Assembly: GCA_947452875.1 (NCBI GenBank)
Contig: CANGEZ010000032.1
Location: forward strand, 1-12,973
DNA from: Chitinophagaceae bacterium
GTDB lineage: Bacteria; Bacteroidota; Bacteroidia; Chitinophagales; Chitinophagaceae
Direction of reading: 5' to 3'
DNA length: 12,973 bases
Below are positions 1 to 7,730 of the stretch, piece by piece; within the stretch, counting starts at the first letter, position 1, and every line of letters begins with the position of its first letter. A program made the translations under genes and the position numbers. Under the pieces are notes generated by a model. That model was given only the letters and a program-made list of their open reading frames with translations. It was not told the DNA's origin and made no database searches.

Positions 1-4
1 AATT

Positions 5-60
5 CACGAATTGTTTAACCGCGGAGAATGGAGTATATAGAGTTTACGCAGAGATTATTA
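5..60. repeat. Intergenic repeat, copy 1 of a direct pair
   Basis: This 56-base stretch recurs at 144-199 in the same orientation with about seven mismatches by eye. Both contain ACCGCGGAGAA followed, after a variable spacer, by TTTACGCAGAG. A more diverged relative lies at 12231-12272. The style (CCGCAGAGA.../ACGCAGAG) resembles degenerate spacer repeats seen in many environmental Bacteroidota. No coding potential is evident. Confidence 0.7.
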
Positions 61-96
61 TTCACGAGACAATGATTTTTCAAATCCTAAATACCA

Positions 97-139
97 CTTT
101 TACATTTTATATTCTATATTTTACATTTTACATTTTACC
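97..139. repeat. TTTTACATT-type AT-rich tandem repeat
   Basis: Short tandem-like iterations of TTTTACATTTTA occur between the two copies of the 56-base repeat. A related stretch lies at 12382-12418, where it overlaps the 3' end of the MmcQ/YjbR-like gene. No function is visible. Confidence 0.55.
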
Positions 140-143
140 CTTG

Positions 144-199
144 CACGAATTGTTTTACCGCGGAGAAGTGAGTATGTGGAGTTTACGCAGAGGTTATTT
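144..199. repeat. Intergenic repeat, copy 2 of a direct pair
   Basis: Second copy of the repeat at 5-60, starting 139 bases downstream. An open frame over this area (176-367) would encode only low-complexity, repeat-derived residues, so I do not call a gene here. Confidence 0.7.
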
Positions 200-237
200 A
201 AATTAACATGCAATTCCACGAAGCTAACTGCCACTTC

Positions 238-313
238 CTTATTCCTTATTTTTACTTTCTTATTATTTATTTCTCTTGCCACAAAGGCGCTAAGACACAA
301 AGAACCACGAAAG
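238..313. repeat. T-rich spacer followed by a CCACAAAGGCGCTAAGACACAAAG element
   Basis: Positions 238-272 are a T-rich stretch (CTTATTCCTTATTTTTACTTT) resembling 12286-12324. Positions 279-313 hold a degenerate element of the form CCACAAAGGCGC-TAAGACACAAAG-AACCACGAAAG, a spacer repeat style common in Bacteroidota and other environmental genomes. With the neighbouring repeats this fills the gene-free first 363 bases; I see no gene or RNA in that interval. Confidence 0.5.
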
Positions 314-334
314 CTTTTTCATGTCCAGATTGAC

Positions 335-363
335 AACTTCCCCCTTCGGGGGACTGAGGGGGC
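335..363 (-). terminator. GC-rich hairpin repeat directly after the giant gene
   Basis: Read on the minus strand, this 29-base element begins on the base after the TAA stop of the giant gene (364-366). It contains an arm-loop-arm of five C, GAA, five G (352-340), so it can fold into a short very stable hairpin. Its 3' side is AAGTTGTC, not a clean U tract, so termination is plausible but not proven. A copy differing at two bases lies at 7701-7729, one base after the stop of the Crp/Fnr-type gene and in the same orientation relative to its gene. Confidence 0.6.
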
Positions 364-3300
364 TTAATATTTCACCACTCTCGTTGTCTTCACACTATTC
401 CCTTGTCTCACTTCCAGCATATAAGAACCAGATTTCAATTCAGAACCGATACTTATTGTCTGATAAGGATCAACCTTAACCGACTTGATGAATCTACCCT
501 GAACATCCAAGATTCTTACCATCACTTCTTGCTGATCTGCTGTGATCACTTGCAAGCTAAAGTTGTTTATAGTTGGATTGGGAAATACTTTTACTTCCAT
601 TGGATCACTTACAACTATTGGCAAACCTTTAGTCATAGGGGCTGTTGGACCTGCAGGACATGGCGCTAATTTCACTATAGAAGTTTTATAACTACTCGAA
701 CCGCAGTTATTGATACCTCTTACAGAAACCAAACCATCTACAACTCCTGAAATGTAAGATACCGTGATACTTATTGTTCCTTGTCCACTTACAATTGTAC
801 CTCCTGTTGGAACTGTCCACTCTGTTGCAGTAGCGTTTCCAGGCAATGAGGAAATAGAATAAGTAAACAATCTATTTGGACAACCTGTTGGATTGATCAC
901 ATCTATATTTCCCGGAGTAGCAGAAACTAATCTTGATATGACCATTGTTCTTGAATTACTTGTTCCACAACCGTTAGTTGCAATTACTGATATTGATCCT
1001 CCGGCAAAGCCTGTAGGATATCTAAAAGTAATTGTGTTTGTACCCTGACCAGCAACGTTAGTAACACCTGCTGGTAACGTCCATGTGTAGCTGTCGACGT
1101 TAGATGAAGCTGTTACACTATAAATGGCATTTAATCCAGTTGCTCCTGAGTATTCACAAGCATTAGTAGGTCCGCTAATTAAACTTGGTGTTGATGGATT
1201 GTTACGAGAAACAAAATAGCTTCTAGCAGGGCTTAATCCACATTGATTGATAGCCTGAACAGTAATGTTGCTAGAAGTGAAATTATTAGCAAATGTCACA
1301 GCAATAGATGTATCGTATTCGCTTACATTACTAAGATGGGTAATGGTAGTTGTTCCGCTTTGAGCTGTCCATAAATAAGATGACGCCATGATGGAACTAT
1401 TACCCGCTTCTGCAACTCTCGGTATCGTGAAAATAATTGGAACATTAGTTCCAAGGCTTGGACAAACATTAGCAGTTGATGCTATGATAGTTGCTGGTGT
1501 AACAGGAGTTTGTGCCAAAGTATAAAAGACTTTTATTGGACTTGCCCCGCATGGAGAGGATGCCACTACTCTGAATTGTTTGTTTGCGTTAGCAGCAAAA
1601 CCAGGAAGGAATTTAACTGAAATATTTGCTGTACCCTGACCGCTTACCAACATTGTATTTGGAGGTAAAGTCCATGCATATGAAGTAGCACCAATACAAC
1701 TTGCAGTGTACGTAACTGGAGTATTTGTTCCAATGTAAGCACAAACATTCTTTGTACCTATTACGGTTGTGGCATTCAAATTAGCTACTGAAGTGATGGT
1801 TAAATGCAAGGTCACTACAGAATCACAACCACTTGCATTGGTGAATGCACGTGTTGGATTGGCTGAGCTTGTGTAAGTTGTGCCATACCAAGTAAAGCTG
1901 TTACAAACAACAGCTGTGGTATCACCTGTGTTTGAATGTCCCACTGTTAAATGTAAAGTAATTATAGAATCACAACCATTTACTTTCCTGAATGTTTTTG
2001 TTGGAGTAGCCGAACTGGTATAAGTAGTTCCATACCAAGTAAAGTTATTACAAGCAAAGGCTGTAGTATCAATTGCTGAAGTTGAGATATTCTGTGTAAT
2101 TGAAATATTTGCTGTTGATGAACAGCCATTAGATGCTGATGCAGTTACAGTATATGTACCTGGTGTATTGATGATTGCATTTGCAGAAGTTCCTATACTA
2201 TTACTCCATGAATAACTTGAACCTCCTGTTGCTGTAATACTGATTGCTGTTCTTGAGCATGTCAACAAAGTTGAACCCGTATTATTTGTAATACCCGCTG
2301 TTGGTGTTGTGATATCCTGCGTAACTGTTATGCTTGACGTTGATGTACATCCGTTTGCTCCTGTTACTGTTACCGTGTAGGTACCTTGCAAAGTAATACT
2401 CGCTATGTCAGATGAACCTAAGCTATTGTTCCATGAATATGAAACACCACCCGTTGCCGTTACACTAATAGCTGTTGTTGTACAATTTAAAATTGTAGAA
2501 CCAGTGTTATTGGTGATACCTGCTGTTGGAGTTGTAACATCTCTAGTAACCGTAATACTTGATGTTGCTGTACAACCATTCGCTCCTGTTACCGTAACGG
2601 TGTAAGTACCTGGTGCAGTGATGCTCGCATTTGCAGAAGATCCTAAGCTATTGCTCCATGAGTAAGTTGCTCCACCTGTTGCCGTTACACTGATAGCAGT
2701 TGTAGCACAAGTTAAAACTGTTGACCCTGTATTGTTGGTGATACCTGCAGTTGGTGCAGTAACATCACTTGTTACGATAATACTTGAAGTTGCTTGACAA
2801 CCATTCGCTCCTGTTACCATAACGGTGTATGTACCCGTTGCAGTGATGCTCGCATTTGCAGAAGATCCCAAGCTGTTGCTCCATGAGTAACTTGAACCTC
2901 CTGTTGCTGTTACACTGATGGATGTTGTTGTACATGTTAACACAGTTGATCCTGTATTGTTGGTGATACCGGCTGTTGGTGCTGCACCAATAATCGTTGC
3001 TGTTACCGCTGTTCTCGATGATGAAACACAACCCGTAAGTGTATCTCTTGCTTCTGCATAATATGTAGTAGTAGCAGAAAGTGTTGGTGTAGTGAAGTTG
3101 CTAGTGCCTGTAGCCAAAGTCGTTCCACCGCTTGCATCTGCATACCAATCAATTTTTGCGCCGGCACTTGCAGTAGCATTAAGATTGGTTGTGCCTGATG
3201 TACAAATTATTGAAACATTTGATGATGATGTTACCGTTGGTAATGGTTGCACATTAGCTGTTACCACTGTTACCGGGGTCAATGTAGGCCCATCAACAAA

Positions 3301-6300
3301 ATTTGATGCATTACCAGTTAAAGTAAAATTATTAATTGATGCATTATTTGAATTGCTTGTTAGATCTGTTAATGAGGTAATATTTGTATTTGTTCCGCCT
3401 GCGACTCCCTGATTAAAGTTGTAATAAGCCACCAATCCAGATTCTCTTCCCGACAACTCTGAATTCATGATTGCCCCAATTTCCGACTGAGTACGTGCTA
3501 CATTCCATACCCTCACATCATCAATATTACCTGTAAATTGTTGTACTACACCCGATGGATTCTCTCCTATATACATCGAATCATTTTGATTTGAAATGTC
3601 AAAATAAGCTTGCGCTCTTAAAATGCTATCTATATATATTTTTGCTGTGTTGACATTTGGACGAGCATCAAAACTTAATGCAACATGATGCCAACTATTA
3701 TCTGCTAGATTAATACCAGTAGATATTTCTCTATAGTTTAACCAATCATAAGCTACCAAAACATTGTTACTCAAGAATAGACCAAAAGCATAAGGTTTAC
3801 AAACTATAGCACGGTATTGTGAACCAGCATTGCCTGTTTTAATCCATGCCTCAATTGTACCACGATTAATTTGTAATGAAGTACCATTGCCGGCATTAAC
3901 AATATCATTTATTCCATCAAAATTCAACGCCTTAGTTACTCTAGGCTTTGCTGAAGTACAACCCGTTACTGTATCTCTTGAGATTAAATAATAATTAGTA
4001 GATGAGGATAAAGAAGTAGTAGTATACGTGTTTGAAGCAGTTAAGAAAGGTGAAGAAGACATTGCAGATGCATACCAATCAACCACTGTTCCTGTGCCTG
4101 ATGTAGCACTTAATGTAACCGTACCATTACCACATCTTGATCCATTGGTAACCACAGGTGCAGATGGAATTGTAATATTCTGAGTTGCGGTAATGCTCGC
4201 AGTTGATGTACATCCGTTAGCACCTGTTACTGTAACAGTAAATGTTCCCGGCGAGGTAATACTTGCTGCTGCGGATGAGCCAAGGCTATTGCTCCATGAG
4301 TAAGATCCCACACCCGTTGCCGTTACACTGATTGAAGTTCTTGTACATGTTAAGATAGTAGAACCAGTGTTATTGATAATACCTGCTGTTGGTACTGTAA
4401 CATCTCTTGTTATAGTAATACTTGATGTTGATGTACATCCATTAGCGCCTGTAACAGTAACCGTATACGTTCCTGGTGAAGTAATGCTCGCAGATGCAGA
4501 TGAACCAAGGCTATTGTTCCATGAGTAAGATGATCCACCAGTAGCAGTTACACTAATTGCAGTTGTAGTACAATTTAATATTGTAGAACCAGTATTATTC
4601 GTAATGCCTGCTGTTGGCGCTGTGATATCTTGTGTTACCGTAATGCTTGAAGTTGTTGTACAAGCATTAGCTCCTGTAACCGTAACTGTGTAAGTTCCTG
4701 GTGAAGTAATGCTTGCAGATGCTGATGATCCTAAGCTATTGTTCCATGAGTAAGATGATCCCACACCCGTTGCCGTTACATTGATTGAAGTTCTTGTACA
4801 TGTCAATATTGTAGCGCCAGTATTGTTTGTAATACCAGCAGCTGGTGCGGTATTGTTTTGTGTAGTAGTGATGCTTGATGTTGCGGTACAACCATTCGAC
4901 CCTGTTACCGTAACGGTGTATGTACCCGCTGCAGTGATGCTCGCGTTTGCAGATGAACCTAAACTATTGCTCCAAGAGTAAGATGCGCCTCCTGTTGCTG
5001 TTACATTGATAGCATTTGTAGCACAAGTTATGACTGTTGACCCTGTATTGTTGGTGATACCTGCTGTTGGTGCAATAACATCACTTGTTACCGTGATGCT
5101 TGATGTTGCTGTACAACCATTCGATCCTGTTACTGTAACGGTATATGTACCCGCTGCTGTGATACTCGCATTTGCAGAAGATCCTAAACTGTTACTCCAT
5201 GAATAACTTGAACCTCCTGTTGCTGTTACACTAATTGCAGTTGATGAACATGTCAATATTGTAGAACCCGTGTTGTTGGTAATACCTGCAGTTGGAGTAC
5301 CGTTAACCGTAGCCGTTACTGCAGTTCTTGATGCTGAAACACAACCTATAGCCGTATCTCTTGCTTCTGCATAATATGTAGTAGTGGCAGATAGTGTTGG
5401 TGTAGTATATGTACCGATACCTGTAGCTAAAGCCGTTCCTCCACTTGCATCGGCATACCAATCAATTTTTGCACCAGCACTTGCAGTAGCAGAAACAGTT
5501 GTTGTTCCACCACCACATACAATGGCACCAGATGTTGAAGAGGCAACAGTTGGTGTTGCAACTTTTGTTACAGTCACCGGATATTGTGCGGCATTCAAAC
5601 CATAACCACCAACATAATTCATTTGAGAGCCTGCATTTAGAAGCGTAAAATTATTCAGCGTACCATTATAACGATTGGGTGAAATATCATATAAAGTTGT
5701 AACACCCGTATTATTGCCATATTGAATACCCTGATTAAAATTATAATATGCAGCTAAATTGGCTTCTCTACCATTTGCATTCATGTTCATATTAGCCAAA
5801 ATTTCTGCCTGGGTTTTTACTTTGCTCCAAATTCTAACTTCATCAAGTGTTCCACTATAATTTCCGTATGCCCAGTTGGCTGGAGCACTTAACGAAGTAC
5901 CCAAACGCATAGCGGTCTGTCCATTTCTAGAGGCTGTTCCTCCTGTTGCACTTGCCTCAAGCACACCATTTACATAAAGCTTCATCGCCCCTGTGGTAGA
6001 ATCCCAGGTAGCCGCAACATGTTTCCATCCTGTGCCATTCATTAAAGAAGTTGTTGTAATACTAACATCAGGATTACCCAACCCGAATTTCACATAACTA
6101 TTAAACATGGTAACACCAAAATCATTGTTACTTGCAGATGTCGACGCATCTACTAGACCTTCTCCACTTCTCCAATTTGAATTTCCTGCACCAGAACTAT
6201 AATTTGCAATCATCCAAAATTCAATGGTAAAACTTCCAGTTACAGGTTTAGTTGTTTGTACATAAGCAATACCTGAACCGAAATTTAATGCCATGGACTG

Positions 6301-6930
6301 AGCCGTAACTCCGTTAGATTGACACCCTGTTACCGTATCTCTTGCTACTGCATAATAAGTTGTAGTGGCTGAAATATTAGGAGTGGTATATGAATTGGAT
6401 GATGACAATAATGGAGTGGTTGCTGTTGTACTTGCATACCAATCTATCACTGACCCTGTAGTTGGCGTCGCATTTATAGTGGCCGACCCTGTTGAAAAAC
6501 ATGATGTGATGGTTGCTGGAGTTGTTGATAAAACAGAAGGCAAATTATTCACTGTTGTTGTAATGGAATTTGAAGTAGCCGTGGTGCTGGTAACTGAGCC
6601 TGCACTTAAACTAGTAGTCATCACAACTGTAATGGCATCATTATTAGCAATGTTATTTAATGTCAATGTAGCACCAGTACCCGAATTAACACCGTTCTTT
6701 TTCCATTGATAAGTGGGTGTGGCGCCTCCATTTGTTGGTGTTGCTGTAAAAGTTATGGCTGTTCCTCTACAAAGCGAATTATTGGTAGCACTTGATGAAA
6801 TAATAACACTTGGTGTTACCTGAGCCTGACTGAAAGAAGCTGAGATAAATACCAAAATCAACGATACCATCACCCGAAAAACCGAAAATGTCTTTTTAAA
6901 ATTTGTCGGAACTAGAACAGTGCTATTCAT
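364..6930 (-). CDS. Giant T9SS-secreted multidomain surface protein (LamG, Ig-like, 75-residue repeats)
   Basis: Predicted secreted or cell-surface protein of 2188 residues, probably adhesive or structural. Residues 1-37 form a signal peptide (hydrophobic VMVSLILVFISASF, likely cleavage after SQA). Then come an Ig-like domain ending in TTYYAVARDTVTGC; LamG 1 (about 213-440); a second Ig-like domain (KIDWYADASGG); five 75-residue repeats (546-921); an Ig-like domain; LamG 2 (about 1001-1212); an Ig-like domain; four more 75-residue repeats (1318-1617); two 49-residue FTWYGTTYTSS repeats (1621-1718); about four PKD/Ig-like repeats (1719-2095); and a type A T9SS sorting domain (from about 2111, KVFPNPT, ending VVKY). 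T9SS cargo is exported by Sec, then moved across the outer membrane and usually anchored or released. The frame extends to GTG at 6975, but ATG 6930 is preferred: the GTG coincides with a -7-like box and ATG begins a normal signal peptide. No catalytic domain is seen; the ligand is unknown. Confidence 0.93.
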   Translation of the reverse strand: MNSTVLVPTNFKKTFSVFRVMVSLILVFISASFSQAQVTPSVIISSSATNNSLCRGTAITFTATPTNGGATPTYQWKKNGVNSGTGATLTLNNIANNDAITVVMTTSLSAGSVTSTTATSNSITTTVNNLPSVLSTTPATITSCFSTGSATINATPTTGSVIDWYASTTATTPLLSSSNSYTTPNISATTTYYAVARDTVTGCQSNGVTAQSMALNFGSGIAYVQTTKPVTGSFTIEFWMIANYSSGAGNSNWRSGEGLVDASTSASNNDFGVTMFNSYVKFGLGNPDVSITTTSLMNGTGWKHVAATWDSTTGAMKLYVNGVLEASATGGTASRNGQTAMRLGTSLSAPANWAYGNYSGTLDEVRIWSKVKTQAEILANMNMNANGREANLAAYYNFNQGIQYGNNTGVTTLYDISPNRYNGTLNNFTLLNAGSQMNYVGGYGLNAAQYPVTVTKVATPTVASSTSGAIVCGGGTTTVSATASAGAKIDWYADASGGTALATGIGTYTTPTLSATTTYYAEARDTAIGCVSASRTAVTATVNGTPTAGITNNTGSTILTCSSTAISVTATGGSSYSWSNSLGSSANASITAAGTYTVTVTGSNGCTATSSITVTSDVIAPTAGITNNTGSTVITCATNAINVTATGGASYSWSNSLGSSANASITAAGTYTVTVTGSNGCTATSSITTTQNNTAPAAGITNNTGATILTCTRTSINVTATGVGSSYSWNNSLGSSASASITSPGTYTVTVTGANACTTTSSITVTQDITAPTAGITNNTGSTILNCTTTAISVTATGGSSYSWNNSLGSSASASITSPGTYTVTVTGANGCTSTSSITITRDVTVPTAGIINNTGSTILTCTRTSISVTATGVGSYSWSNSLGSSAAASITSPGTFTVTVTGANGCTSTASITATQNITIPSAPVVTNGSRCGNGTVTLSATSGTGTVVDWYASAMSSSPFLTASNTYTTTSLSSSTNYYLISRDTVTGCTSAKPRVTKALNFDGINDIVNAGNGTSLQINRGTIEAWIKTGNAGSQYRAIVCKPYAFGLFLSNNVLVAYDWLNYREISTGINLADNSWHHVALSFDARPNVNTAKIYIDSILRAQAYFDISNQNDSMYIGENPSGVVQQFTGNIDDVRVWNVARTQSEIGAIMNSELSGRESGLVAYYNFNQGVAGGTNTNITSLTDLTSNSNNASINNFTLTGNASNFVDGPTLTPVTVVTANVQPLPTVTSSSNVSIICTSGTTNLNATASAGAKIDWYADASGGTTLATGTSNFTTPTLSATTTYYAEARDTLTGCVSSSRTAVTATIIGAAPTAGITNNTGSTVLTCTTTSISVTATGGSSYSWSNSLGSSANASITATGTYTVMVTGANGCQATSSIIVTSDVTAPTAGITNNTGSTVLTCATTAISVTATGGATYSWSNSLGSSANASITAPGTYTVTVTGANGCTATSSITVTRDVTTPTAGITNNTGSTILNCTTTAISVTATGGVSYSWNNSLGSSDIASITLQGTYTVTVTGANGCTSTSSITVTQDITTPTAGITNNTGSTLLTCSRTAISITATGGSSYSWSNSIGTSANAIINTPGTYTVTASASNGCSSTANISITQNISTSAIDTTAFACNNFTWYGTTYTSSATPTKTFRKVNGCDSIITLHLTVGHSNTGDTTAVVCNSFTWYGTTYTSSANPTRAFTNASGCDSVVTLHLTITSVANLNATTVIGTKNVCAYIGTNTPVTYTASCIGATSYAWTLPPNTMLVSGQGTANISVKFLPGFAANANKQFRVVASSPCGASPIKVFYTLAQTPVTPATIIASTANVCPSLGTNVPIIFTIPRVAEAGNSSIMASSYLWTAQSGTTTITHLSNVSEYDTSIAVTFANNFTSSNITVQAINQCGLSPARSYFVSRNNPSTPSLISGPTNACEYSGATGLNAIYSVTASSNVDSYTWTLPAGVTNVAGQGTNTITFRYPTGFAGGSISVIATNGCGTSNSRTMVISRLVSATPGNIDVINPTGCPNRLFTYSISSLPGNATATEWTVPTGGTIVSGQGTISITVSYISGVVDGLVSVRGINNCGSSSYKTSIVKLAPCPAGPTAPMTKGLPIVVSDPMEVKVFPNPTINNFSLQVITADQQEVMVRILDVQGRFIKSVKVDPYQTISIGSELKSGSYMLEVRQGNSVKTTRVVKY
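1777..2070 (-). repeat. Two 147-bp repeats encoding a 49-residue module
   Basis: Two adjacent in-frame units (2070-1924 and 1923-1777) each run from DTTA through C-N-x-FTWYGTTYTSS to GCDS(I/V). This module is common in Bacteroidota secreted proteins, usually as tandem runs; here there are only two. Each unit has two cysteines and starts and ends with D-T/S motifs. Confidence 0.8.
2080..2979 (-). repeat. Array of four 225-bp repeats (75 residues each)
   Basis: Four units begin at 2979, 2754, 2529 and 2304 with exactly 225 bp spacing. Each starts PTAGITNNTGST, carries YSW(S/N)NS(L/I)G near residue 31 and ends with a GTYTV-NGC block. Cysteines fall at about residues 16 and 61 of the unit, with one tryptophan at about 33. 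The block resembles the SprB-type/PKD-like repeats of gliding adhesins, but is shorter. Individual units have only about zero to two charged residues. Confidence 0.9.
4168..5295 (-). repeat. Array of five 225-228-bp repeats (75-76 residues each)
   Basis: Five units begin at 5295, 5070, 4845, 4617 and 4392. Spacing is 225 bp except for the third, which is 228 bp because of one extra codon (TGVGSSYSW). They are the same family as the array at 2080-2979. Segments such as 2717-2748 and 5033-5064 are identical over 32 bases, so recombination between the arrays is feasible. Confidence 0.9.
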
Positions 6931-6974
6931 AAATGTAATTTTTGAAATTGAAATGTTTCTCAACTTTTTGGACA

Positions 6975-6982
6975 CGAAAGTA
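6975..6982 (-). promoter_or_regulatory. Possible -7 box for the giant gene
   Basis: On the minus strand the bases read TACTTTCG, one mismatch from the Bacteroidota -7 consensus TAnnTTTG. A start site about 7 bases downstream would give a leader of roughly 40 bases to ATG 6930. No convincing TTG -33 element is present at the usual distance, so confidence is low. Confidence 0.35.
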
Positions 6983-6988
6983 ATTTTG
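6981..6988 (+). promoter_or_regulatory. Perfect TAnnTTTG box, possible promoter of the Crp/Fnr gene
   Basis: TAATTTTG matches the Bacteroidota -7 consensus exactly on the plus strand and shares its TA with the opposing box at 6975-6982. Use of this box would give a leader of about 115 bases containing the palindrome at 7035-7064. A second, weaker candidate nearer the gene is TTACTTTC at 7093-7100, with a TTG at 7069-7071; it would give an almost leaderless transcript. No clear -33 element accompanies the perfect box. Confidence 0.35.
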
Positions 6989-7034
6989 CAAAAAAGGAAA
7001 AGGAAGAAATTGAAAACAAAATGTTAATAAGCTC

Positions 7035-7064
7035 TCAAAAACTTGAACTAGTTCAAGTTTTTGA
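7035..7064. promoter_or_regulatory. Perfect 30-bp palindrome, possible FNR/CRP-type operator
   Basis: The two 15-base halves are exact reverse complements, centred between 7049 and 7050. The core is TTGAACTAGTTCAA, which fits the TTGA-N6-TCAA spacing of FNR-type sites (consensus TTGAT-N4-ATCAA). It lies between two divergent genes, about 59 bases before the ATG of a Crp/Fnr-family regulator and about 119 bases before the giant gene's ATG. Autoregulation and control of the giant gene are inferences. It is upstream of both genes, so a terminator role is unlikely. Confidence 0.6.
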
Positions 7065-7108
7065 TTTATTGGTTATTGATTTAATTAATTAGTTACTTTC
7101 ACAAGCTC

Positions 7109-7699
7109 ATGAAGCCCAAAACCTCTAAGGAAAAAAAAATAGCTGCCGTTTTTTCGAGTTATAACTTAAGCCCTAATTCCATCAATAAATTATTGGAGAT
7201 TGCAAAAGTAGTGTCAGTAAAAAATAGGACGAAGCTCGTAGAGAACGGAGAAATTAGTCAACACGTTTATTTTATAGTTGAAGGTGGATTTGTGGCAAGA
7301 AGTTATTATTTTGATTCCCAAAAAAAATCAGCTACGAATTTTTTTACTAGTGACTACTTTCCTTTTATGGGATGCATGGACAGTTTTTTCACTGGAACTA
7401 AAACCAAAACAGAATTGATTGCTATAAAAAATTCAACTTTATTAACATTTCACAAACCGGAATTAGATAAACTCTTATTTGAAAATCATGATATTTTGAT
7501 TTTCTATACTCAAATGTTGTCTGAAGTTCTAAGGAATGAATCTGAATTAAAAGTGGTTCTGATTAGTTCTTCAAAAAAAGATATTTATGAATATCTAATT
7601 GAGAAATGTAACCCAGTGATTAAGAATGTTCCTGCCAAATATATTGCAGAGTTTATGGGCATTACAGCAGAATGGTATAGTAAGATGAAGAAGGGGTAG
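7109..7699 (+). CDS. Crp/Fnr-family transcriptional regulator
   Basis: A 196-residue cyclic-nucleotide-binding-fold regulator. Residues about 15-120 form the beta-roll sensor domain (VSVKNRTKLVENGEISQHVYFIVEGG is the typical opening strand set), 125-160 the dimer helix, and 170-196 a helix-turn-helix (VPAKYIAEFMGITAEWYSKMKK). This layout matches the short Bacteroidota Crp/Fnr group, whose ligands are mostly unknown. The classic cAMP phosphate-binding motif and FNR cysteine cluster are not evident, so I do not assign a ligand. It is divergent from the giant surface-protein gene, with a perfect palindrome between them, suggesting local regulation. ATG 7109 has no Shine-Dalgarno sequence, as usual in the phylum. 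The protein ends just after the recognition helix, and the stop abuts a GC-rich repeat, so the last few residues may have been lost. Confidence 0.9.
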   Translation: MKPKTSKEKKIAAVFSSYNLSPNSINKLLEIAKVVSVKNRTKLVENGEISQHVYFIVEGGFVARSYYFDSQKKSATNFFTSDYFPFMGCMDSFFTGTKTKTELIAIKNSTLLTFHKPELDKLLFENHDILIFYTQMLSEVLRNESELKVVLISSSKKDIYEYLIEKCNPVIKNVPAKYIAEFMGITAEWYSKMKKG

Positions 7700-7700
7700 C

Positions 7701-7729
7701 GCCCCCTCGATCCCCCGAAGGGGGAAGTT
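7701..7729 (+). terminator. GC-rich hairpin repeat directly after the Crp/Fnr gene
   Basis: Copy of the element at 335-363, beginning one base after the TAG stop (7697-7699). Arms of five C (7712-7716) and five G (7720-7724) around GAA make a stable short hairpin. The bases after it (AAGTTTGTT) are only moderately T-rich, so terminator function is plausible but uncertain. Confidence 0.6.
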
Positions 7730-7730
7730 T

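Noticed and set aside
176..367. A 63-codon plus-strand open frame at the left end
   Set aside because: It is built from the decayed spacer repeats, has no recognisable domain and runs into the hairpin element after the giant gene.
2080..5295. CRISPR-like reading of the regular 225-bp repeats
   Set aside because: The units are contiguous in-frame coding repeats with no spacers, and no cas genes are present.
2405..6709. Several 66-114-codon plus-strand frames within the giant gene
   Set aside because: They recur with the 225-bp repeat period and are antisense shadows of the T/V-rich minus-strand coding repeats.
6931..6975. GTG-initiated 15-residue extension of the giant protein
   Set aside because: The GTG overlaps a candidate -7 box, and the ATG at 6930 yields a well-formed signal peptide.
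335..7729. The two GC-rich elements as terminal inverted repeats of a mobile unit carrying the giant gene and regulator
   Set aside because: They are inverted relative to each other and flank both genes, but no transposase, integrase or target-site duplication is visible, and the element resembles common spacer repeats in the phylum.
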